Origin: Deltaproteobacteria bacterium
Lineage (GTDB): Bacteria; Myxococcota_A; UBA9160; SZUA-336
Direction: 5' to 3'
Length of the DNA: 6,554 bases
Assembly: GCA_030665705.1 (NCBI GenBank)
Contig: DAOUZG010000109.1
Span: 1 to 6,554 of the forward strand
Shown one piece after another: positions 1 to 4,894 of this stretch (positions are counted from its first letter, which is position 1; each line of letters begins with the position of its first letter). Below the pieces are notes generated by a model. That model saw only the letters and a program-made list of their open reading frames with translations. It made no database searches and was not told the origin of the DNA. The translations under genes were made by a program, and so were the position numbers.

Positions 1-910
1 GTCCCTCTGCAAGGTAGCGGTATTCGTGGGCATGCCGTGGGTTGGCCATCGAGAGCATGAACGCGCCCACCCGCGCGCGCGTGATGGAGGGCAGAATCGT
101 CTCGAGACCTACGTCGAACTCGTGGGGGCCCTCGTAGTTTCCCCAGCAGACGTGCATACGGACCCGGTCGCGGGGGACGTTCTCGAGGGCGGCATTGACT
201 GCCGCGACCACATGATCGACGAAACGCAAGAACTCCTCGACCGACCGATCCGCGAAGGACGTGTGTCTCTCCATTGCCAGGTCGGGACAGTCGATCTGGA
301 GAACGAATCCCTCCGAGACGATGTGCTCGTACTCGGTCCTCAGTGCTTCAGCCAGCGCATCTACGTAGACCTCGAGGGTGGGGTAGTACTCGTTCTGCAT
401 GGCCGCGGCGATAATCCCCGGCGACGCAGCGGTCATGAACGGCTCGATGAAGCTCGTCGCCTGCTCCCCCAAAATCCGCTTGAAGTCGGAGCACTCCCTC
501 TCGAGCAGCGACCGATCGGCGTAGCGGACCTCCCCGATCGCCTTGGGTGCGCTCATCAGGTTCACCGAATCACGCTGCGCGTACTCGGGCACCTTGAACT
601 CGAGGTACGTCGGGTAGCGGACGATGTCCGCCATCACGGGCCGCTGGCTCTCGCCCCCGAACCCGCTCATCCGCTCCCTCACGTAGGTGAAGAAGCTCTC
701 ACGGGGCTGCTCCCCGTTGTTCCCCACATCGATGCCGACCTCGAGCTGCCTCTCGACGATCCGGCGGGTGGAGTCCTCCACCGCCTTCTCGAGGGCACCG
801 CGGTCGACCGTCTCTCCCCGGCTGAGCCGCGTCTGGAGGCCGACGAGCTCCTTACTCCTGGGGAGGCTCCCCGCGTGGGTCGTGAGAAATCGGGACTCGC
901 TGCGCCTCAT
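1..910 (-). CDS. MetE-like cobalamin-independent methyltransferase (short COG0620 family), 3' end missing
   Basis: The minus strand reads open from ATG at 910 to the left edge, giving 303 residues with no stop. The protein resembles the short (about 370-residue) single-barrel relatives of the MetE C-terminal domain, often annotated as methionine synthase II family or epoxyalkane:coenzyme M transferase. These zinc enzymes activate a thiol for alkyl transfer. Visible landmarks are TTHAGSLPRS (residues 10-19), NNGEQ (64-68, matching the thiol-binding Glu region), IDCPDLAM (starting I206), and HVCWGNY with zinc ligands His253 and Cys255, followed by ANPRH near 289. The final zinc Cys would lie past the edge. 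The position aligning with the MetE zinc ligand Glu665 is Ser287, which is unusual. The start is fixed by a GGAGGAGGG ribosome site five bases upstream. The gene is divergent from the hydrolase gene. The family assignment is firm; substrate and true methionine synthase activity are not. Confidence 0.9.
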   Translation of the reverse strand, partial: MRRSESRFLTTHAGSLPRSKELVGLQTRLSRGETVDRGALEKAVEDSTRRIVERQLEVGIDVGNNGEQPRESFFTYVRERMSGFGGESQRPVMADIVRYPTYLEFKVPEYAQRDSVNLMSAPKAIGEVRYADRSLLERECSDFKRILGEQATSFIEPFMTAASPGIIAAAMQNEYYPTLEVYVDALAEALRTEYEHIVSEGFVLQIDCPDLAMERHTSFADRSVEEFLRFVDHVVAAVNAALENVPRDRVRMHVCWGNYEGPHEFDVGLETILPSITRARVGAFMLSMANPRHAHEYRYLAEG

Positions 911-915
911 TTCAG

Positions 916-924
916 CCCTCCTCC
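916..924 (-). promoter_or_regulatory. Strong ribosome binding site of the MetE-like gene
   Basis: The minus strand reads GGAGGAGGG here, five bases before the ATG at 910. This is a near-ideal Shine-Dalgarno sequence. It supports that start and shows that the minus strand, not the plus strand, is coding over 1-910. Confidence 0.75.
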
Positions 925-1008
925 GAAAGGGACCGCAGGCCGCTGGCTGTCGACTTGCGATTCTATCCCGCGGGCCGGAATCGGGTAGGATGGAAAACAG
1001 AGCAAACC

Positions 1009-1017
1009 GGGGGAGGA
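1009..1017 (+). promoter_or_regulatory. Ribosome binding site deciding the hydrolase start
   Basis: GGGGGAGGA lies five bases before ATG 1023. An in-frame ATG at 990 has only an AGG directly abutting it, and an earlier in-frame ATG at 687 would overlap the opposing gene by more than 200 bases. The site therefore favours 1023. Confidence 0.7.
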
Positions 1018-1022
1018 CCACC

Positions 1023-2177
1023 ATGAGAGCCGCGGAGCTGGGGTTCGATGAGGGTCGACTGGAGCGACTGCCGCTGGCGATCGAGCAAGACGTCGCAAAC
1101 GAGCGTTACGACGGTGCGGTCGTGCTCGTCGCGAGGGGAGGGGAGATCGCTCTTCACCAGGCGGTGGGCTTCGCCGAGCGCGCGAGCGGCCGCAAGGCGC
1201 GCCTCGACGATATCTTCTACCTCTTCTCGATCACCAAGACGTTCACCGGCGCCGCAGTGCTGAGACGGGTCGATCAGGGCGAAGTCCTTCTGACGACCCC
1301 CGTCGCCGAGATCATCCCCGAGTTCGGGATTAAGGGGAAACAGCGGGTCACCATCGCACAGCTCCTCACCCACACGGGGGGGATGCCTCCGGAGCTGCCT
1401 CCCCTTCCGCTCGATAAGGTCGGGGACCTCGAGGCGGTTGTGGCGTCCATATGCCAACAGCCCCTCGGCTCGGCCCCAGGGCGCCTCGTCAGCTACAGCC
1501 CCCTCGGAGCGCACGCCGTGCTCGGGGAGGTGGTCCGCCGTCTGGATGGGGGAACGCGACCGTTTCGCGAGATCCTCGCGGAGGAGCTCTTCGGGCCGCT
1601 CGGTATGAAGGACACAGCGCTCGGCCTGCGCGCTGATCTTGCCGCGCGTCGTGTGCCCGTGGTCGTCCGGGACCGCACGCCCGGGCTCTTCCTCCCCGAG
1701 CTTCTGGAGGCCATGAACGTGCTTCTGGACGAGACGACCGAGATTCCCGGCGGGGGCGGGGTCGCGACCGCGTACGACGTGTTCCGCTGGGCGGAGGCAC
1801 TCCGCCGGGACGGCGAGCTGGAGGGCGCACGGGTGCTCTCGCCGGCGATTCTCGATCTGGCCACCTGTAACCACACAGGCACGGAGCCCAATCACCTCTT
1901 CGACTACATGCGGGAGCTGCGCGGCTGGGACGAGTTTCCGGCCTTCCTCGGCCTCGGCTTCTTCGTCCGCGGCGAGGGTATCTTTCCGATGCCCTTCGGT
2001 CTCACCGCCTCACCGCGGACTTTCGGCGGCCTCGGTGCAGGCTCGACCATGTTCCTCGTCGATCCCGAGCGCGAGCTCGTCTTTGTATGCCTGACGGTGG
2101 GGCTGGTCGAGGAGTCACGCAACTTTGACCGTCTGCAGAGGCTCTCGGACCTCGTGTTCTCGGCCATTACGGACTGA
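1023..2177 (+). CDS. Beta-lactamase-fold serine hydrolase (class C / EstB-like esterase family)
   Basis: This 384-residue protein has the length and motif order of the beta-lactamase-related family (PF00144), which includes class C beta-lactamases, D-aminopeptidases and EstB-type esterases. The SxxK motif is S69-I-T-K72, holding the acylated serine and general-base lysine. LLTHTGGMP follows in its usual place. The second motif is Y158-S-P, where Tyr is kept but the classical Asn of YxN is Pro, a common variant in esterase-like members. The third motif, normally KTG or HxG, reads GGLGAG (335-340), without Lys or His. There is no signal peptide or membrane segment, so it probably acts in the cytoplasm. 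That argues against a cell-wall or antibiotic-resistance role and favours an esterase or amidase. The start at 1023 is chosen for its ribosome site. The SDR gene follows after 17 bases, probably in one operon. Family is confident; substrate is unknown. Confidence 0.9.
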   Translation: MRAAELGFDEGRLERLPLAIEQDVANERYDGAVVLVARGGEIALHQAVGFAERASGRKARLDDIFYLFSITKTFTGAAVLRRVDQGEVLLTTPVAEIIPEFGIKGKQRVTIAQLLTHTGGMPPELPPLPLDKVGDLEAVVASICQQPLGSAPGRLVSYSPLGAHAVLGEVVRRLDGGTRPFREILAEELFGPLGMKDTALGLRADLAARRVPVVVRDRTPGLFLPELLEAMNVLLDETTEIPGGGGVATAYDVFRWAEALRRDGELEGARVLSPAILDLATCNHTGTEPNHLFDYMRELRGWDEFPAFLGLGFFVRGEGIFPMPFGLTASPRTFGGLGAGSTMFLVDPERELVFVCLTVGLVEESRNFDRLQRLSDLVFSAITD

Positions 2178-2184
2178 AACGGAC

Positions 2185-2189
2185 GGAGG
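2185..2189 (+). promoter_or_regulatory. Ribosome binding site of the SDR gene
   Basis: GGAGG lies five bases before ATG 2195, inside the 17-base gap after the hydrolase stop. It favours 2195 over the in-frame Met12 codon at 2228, which would begin the protein nearer the Rossmann fold. Confidence 0.65.
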
Positions 2190-2194
2190 CCTAG

Positions 2195-3142
2195 ATGAGT
2201 TCAAGTGGGCGTTGGACTGCCAGAGATATGCCCGATCAGATCGGAAAGACGATCCTTATTACCGGTGGAAACAGCGGGATCGGCTACGAAGCAGCGCGGG
2301 CGCTGGCGCAGGCCGGCGCCCGGGTGGTGCTGGCCTGCCGCGACACGAGCAAGGCCGAGGCGGCCGCCGATTCGATCCGCGGCGGGCATGCCCGAGCAGA
2401 GGTAGAGACACTTCCGCTCGACCTTGCCAGCCTCGTATCGGTGCGTGACTGTGCCAAGGCGTTCACCGATCGACACGACGCTCTGCACATCCTCATCAAC
2501 AACGCGGGGGTCATGGCGATTCCCCGGCGGACGACCGCCGACGGCTTCGAAATGCAGATCGGAACTAACCACCTGGGCCACTTCGCACTCACGGGGCTGT
2601 TGCTTGAACCCCTGCTCGCCACCGAGGGGGCCCGCGTGGTCAACGTGAGCAGCACGGCACACCGCATGGGCCGTATCCACTTCGACGATCTGCAGGGGGA
2701 GCGTCGGTACCGGCGGTGGGGTGCTTACGGCCAGAGCAAGCTCGCCAACCTCCTCTTCACCTACGAGCTTCAGCGCCGCCTCGATGCGGCGGGGCGTGCC
2801 CTCCTCAGTGTCGCCTGCCACCCGGGCTGGGCGGCGACGAACCTCCAGTATGCAGGTCCGCGCATGGACAACTCGAAGCTCATGGAGGTGCTGGCAGGCG
2901 GGCTGAATCGACTCCTGGCGCAGGATGCGACCATGGGATCGCTGCCGACGGTCTACGCGGCGGCCTCGCCAGACGTGAGGGGCAGCGACTACATCGGCCC
3001 CGACGGCCTTGGGGAGATGTGGGGGCATCCCAGGAAGGTGAGTTCGAATGCATGGTCCCACGACCGAGAGGGGGCGATTCGACTGTGGGAGACGTCGGAG
3101 GCGCTCACCGGAGTCCGCTACGATGCGCTCGCCCGAGGTTAG
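2195..3142 (+). CDS. Short-chain dehydrogenase/reductase, retinol-dehydrogenase (RDH11-14/WWOX-like) type
   Basis: This 315-residue protein is a complete NAD(P)-dependent oxidoreductase with a Rossmann fold. The dinucleotide-binding motif is T23-GGNSGIG (23-30). The second beta strand ends in ACRD, with Arg49 where NADPH-preferring RDH-type enzymes carry a basic residue, so NADP(H) is the likelier cofactor. D76 falls at the adenine-contacting position, and NNAG is at 102-105. The catalytic tetrad is visible as N125 (in GTNHLGHF), S153 (in VSS), Y178 and K182 (YGQSK). The roughly 25-residue Ser-Tyr distance and the HPGW segment after the active site are typical of RDH-type and protochlorophyllide-reductase-like SDRs. 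No membrane anchor is present, unlike animal RDHs, so it should be cytosolic. It is probably cotranscribed with the preceding hydrolase. The natural substrate cannot be read from sequence; 'retinol dehydrogenase' describes similarity only. Confidence 0.93.
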   Translation: MSSSGRWTARDMPDQIGKTILITGGNSGIGYEAARALAQAGARVVLACRDTSKAEAAADSIRGGHARAEVETLPLDLASLVSVRDCAKAFTDRHDALHILINNAGVMAIPRRTTADGFEMQIGTNHLGHFALTGLLLEPLLATEGARVVNVSSTAHRMGRIHFDDLQGERRYRRWGAYGQSKLANLLFTYELQRRLDAAGRALLSVACHPGWAATNLQYAGPRMDNSKLMEVLAGGLNRLLAQDATMGSLPTVYAAASPDVRGSDYIGPDGLGEMWGHPRKVSSNAWSHDREGAIRLWETSEALTGVRYDALARG

Positions 3143-3160
3143 GCGCTCCGGCCACCCCTG

Positions 3161-3188
3161 TTTACAATGCCCGCGCTCCGAGTAGAAT
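3161..3188 (+). promoter_or_regulatory. Sigma70-type promoter upstream of the radical SAM gene
   Basis: TTTACA at 3161-3166 and TAGAAT at 3183-3188 each match the -35 and -10 consensus at five of six positions, separated by 16 bases. They lie in the 134-base gap after the SDR stop. Transcription would begin near 3195, leaving a leader of about 80 bases before ATG 3277. The position suggests the radical SAM gene is its own unit rather than the third gene of the hydrolase-SDR operon. Confidence 0.6.
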
Positions 3189-3276
3189 GCGGCCTCCCGG
3201 GTCCGTGAGCCCTCAGCGCGTAGGTCCGCATCTGCGCTTCGTCGAGTAGCCCACGACCCTCGAGCCGGAGTGTCCC

Positions 3277-4839
3277 ATGCGCGTGCTGCTGATCAACCCC
3301 TTCTTCCCATTGGAAGAGTGCCCACGTCTGCTCGTTACGTTGCCCTACCTCGCGGCTGCTCTGAGCGCGGACGGGCACGAGGTCAAGATCCTCGACCTGC
3401 TCCTGGCCCGCACAAGCCCCGACAAAATCGAACGGTGCATGGAGCGTCTGCGCCCCGAGTTGGTCGGCATTACCTCCGTCACCTTGAACCATCACCTGGC
3501 GGAAGCTATCGCCCGGGTGGTCCGCAAGTGCGACGAGCGTGTGCCCATCATGATGGGCGGGCCCCATGTCTCCTTCGAGATCGAGGGCTCGTTTCAGAGC
3601 CTGCCAGCGCTCGACTTCATCGTCCGAGGCGAGGGGGAGGGTACGGTCGTGGAGCTCGCGCGGGCTCTCGAGGGTCGCGGCGACCTGCGTGACGTCCGAG
3701 GACTCGCCCTCCGCAACGGGGATCGCATCGTCTGTAACGAAAGCCGCCCCCCCGAAGAGGACCTCGACGGACTCCCTACCCCCGCGCGTGATCTTCTCCC
3801 GCTCTCCCGCTATCTCGCCTTCGAGAGCATGGCCAGCGTAGTGACGAGCCGCGGCTGCCCCTACGAGTGTGTCTTCTGCTCAGCGCCCGCCTGGACCGGG
3901 CGCAAGGTGCGTTACAGAACGCCGTCGCTCTGCGTCGACGAGATCGAGGAGCTGGTCGGCCTCGGCTTCAGGGAGATTACCGTAGAGGACGAGCTCTTTA
4001 CCCTTCACCGCAAGCACCTGCACGCCGTCTGCAGTGACCTCATCCGACGCGACCTGGGGATCCGTTGGAACGCCTTCTCGCGCGTCGACACCATTACGCC
4101 CGAGAACATCTCTCTCATGGCCGAGGCAGGCTGTCAGGCCATCTGTTTCGGCGTCGAGAGCGGCAACCAGGAGGTGCTCGACCGGATCAAGAAGAAATCG
4201 AACCTGGCGAAGGTGCGAGAGGCGATGCGGATCACCGAGGAGGCCGGAATCGCGGCACTCGCCTCGTTCATCATCGGTCTTCCCGGAGAGACCGAGGAGA
4301 CGCTGCGCGACACCGCGAGCCTTGCCAAGGAGCTGCATGACGAGTTCGGCTCGCTCTACGGCTTCCACATCCTGGCGCCCTTTCCGGGTAGCGAGCTCCG
4401 GGAGCGTGCGGCGGAATACGGGCTGGAGATCCTGACGAACGACTGGAGGCTCTACGACGCGAACCATGTCGTCTCACGGACGCCGGGCGCGGAGCCCGCG
4501 TCGGTCCAGGCGCTCGCGGACGCGTACGACGAGACGATGGAGCGCTACGTGCGCTACCAGGGCCATCTTTTCACGACCGGTCAGCTCACCGGGTACGAAC
4601 GCAAGGAGTATCTCCGGCGGCGACGGCAGTCGCTGCTCTGGAAGCTCCTGCTCGACGAGACAATCGAATCGCTGCCCCCGTTCCGAGGCGAGGCCGTGAG
4701 CCAGCTCAAAGTGCACCTGGCTCAGGCAACGGGAGCGGAACCCGCTCTGGTCCACGAGGAGATTGATCGAGTGCTGTCCCTCGGGGCTCTCGTTGGCGAT
4801 TCGACCTCCGAGGGTGTTCGCTACCGGTGGGCGGAGTGA
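3277..4839 (+). CDS. B12-binding-domain radical SAM protein (BchE/HpnP-like class B family), substrate unknown
   Basis: This 520-residue protein has a two-domain layout. Residues 1 to about 140 form a Rossmann-like cobalamin-binding domain, with the MRVLLINPFFP start, PYLAAALSADGHEV, and IMMGGPHVSFE near the domain end. The DxHxxG motif of base-off B12 enzymes is absent, as is usual in this family. The radical SAM core follows. Cluster ligands are C194, C198 and C201 (SRGCPYECVFC), which hold a [4Fe-4S] cluster that cleaves S-adenosylmethionine. The strand motif EDELFTLHRKH, the segment FGVESGNQEVLDRIKK and the loop GLPGETEETL are all standard. About 80 C-terminal residues after the core are rich in Arg, Lys and Glu and look helical, possibly a small winged-helix-like extension. 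GGAG at 3267-3270, six bases upstream, supports the ATG. Relatives methylate unreactive carbons or cyclise porphyrins. No biosynthetic neighbour is visible to indicate the substrate. Confidence 0.92.
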   Translation: MRVLLINPFFPLEECPRLLVTLPYLAAALSADGHEVKILDLLLARTSPDKIERCMERLRPELVGITSVTLNHHLAEAIARVVRKCDERVPIMMGGPHVSFEIEGSFQSLPALDFIVRGEGEGTVVELARALEGRGDLRDVRGLALRNGDRIVCNESRPPEEDLDGLPTPARDLLPLSRYLAFESMASVVTSRGCPYECVFCSAPAWTGRKVRYRTPSLCVDEIEELVGLGFREITVEDELFTLHRKHLHAVCSDLIRRDLGIRWNAFSRVDTITPENISLMAEAGCQAICFGVESGNQEVLDRIKKKSNLAKVREAMRITEEAGIAALASFIIGLPGETEETLRDTASLAKELHDEFGSLYGFHILAPFPGSELRERAAEYGLEILTNDWRLYDANHVVSRTPGAEPASVQALADAYDETMERYVRYQGHLFTTGQLTGYERKEYLRRRRQSLLWKLLLDETIESLPPFRGEAVSQLKVHLAQATGAEPALVHEEIDRVLSLGALVGDSTSEGVRYRWAE

Positions 4840-4894
4840 GGATCCTCGCTGTAGCGCCGAGTCTCCCCGGTTGTTCGACCGGCGTCCGGTTCGT
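4840..4894. other. Convergent intergenic junction with repeated CCGGT/ACCGG elements, possible weak terminator
   Basis: The two flanking genes converge with 55 bases between their stop codons. CCGGT occurs at 4867-4871 and 4886-4890, and ACCGG at 4878-4882; a further CCGGT at 4899-4903 lies inside the minus-strand gene. ACCGG can pair with the first CCGGT (loop of six) or with the second (loop of three), giving alternative five-pair hairpins. No T-run follows on either strand, so a classical intrinsic terminator is not supported. The hairpins may still stop or stabilise transcript ends. Confidence 0.3.

Larger units (their letters stand above)
911..1022. promoter_or_regulatory. Divergent intergenic region, probably holding both promoters
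   Basis: These 112 bases separate two oppositely oriented start codons, so both units must be transcribed from here or from within each other. On the minus strand a TAGAAT hexamer (plus positions 960-965) could serve as a -10 for the MetE-like gene. On the plus strand TAGGAT at 986-991 could serve the hydrolase gene. Neither has a recognisable TTGACA-like -35 at 16-18 bases, so the individual elements are weak guesses; only the promoter role of the whole spacer is well supported. No convincing inverted-repeat operator was seen. Confidence 0.45.

Noticed and set aside
101..800. Frequent CTCGAG hexamers in the left part of the window
   Set aside because: They fall mostly in coding sequence rich in CTC and GAG codons (Leu, Glu), so codon usage explains them without invoking a repeat or binding site.
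26..988. Long plus-strand open frame across the left part of the window, and its overlapping extension from 687 into the hydrolase gene
   Set aside because: The translation is low-complexity Arg/Pro/His-rich with no family signature, while the opposite strand encodes a recognisable MetE-like protein with a strong ribosome site. It is the antisense shadow of that gene.
963..1895. 310-codon minus-strand open frame opposite the serine hydrolase
   Set aside because: It mirrors a clearly conserved hydrolase, has no recognisable motifs, and follows from GC-rich codon bias.
2201..3061. 286-codon minus-strand open frame opposite the SDR
   Set aside because: The plus strand carries the complete SDR motif set; the antisense product resembles nothing known.
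3880..4467. 195-codon minus-strand frame inside the radical SAM gene
   Set aside because: It lies wholly within the conserved radical SAM core and has no ribosome site or family signature of its own that I can recognise.
1023..4839. Hydrolase, SDR and radical SAM as one biosynthetic cluster
   Set aside because: A promoter-like sequence and a 134-base gap separate the radical SAM gene, and no precursor, carrier, transporter or regulator gene accompanies them in this window.
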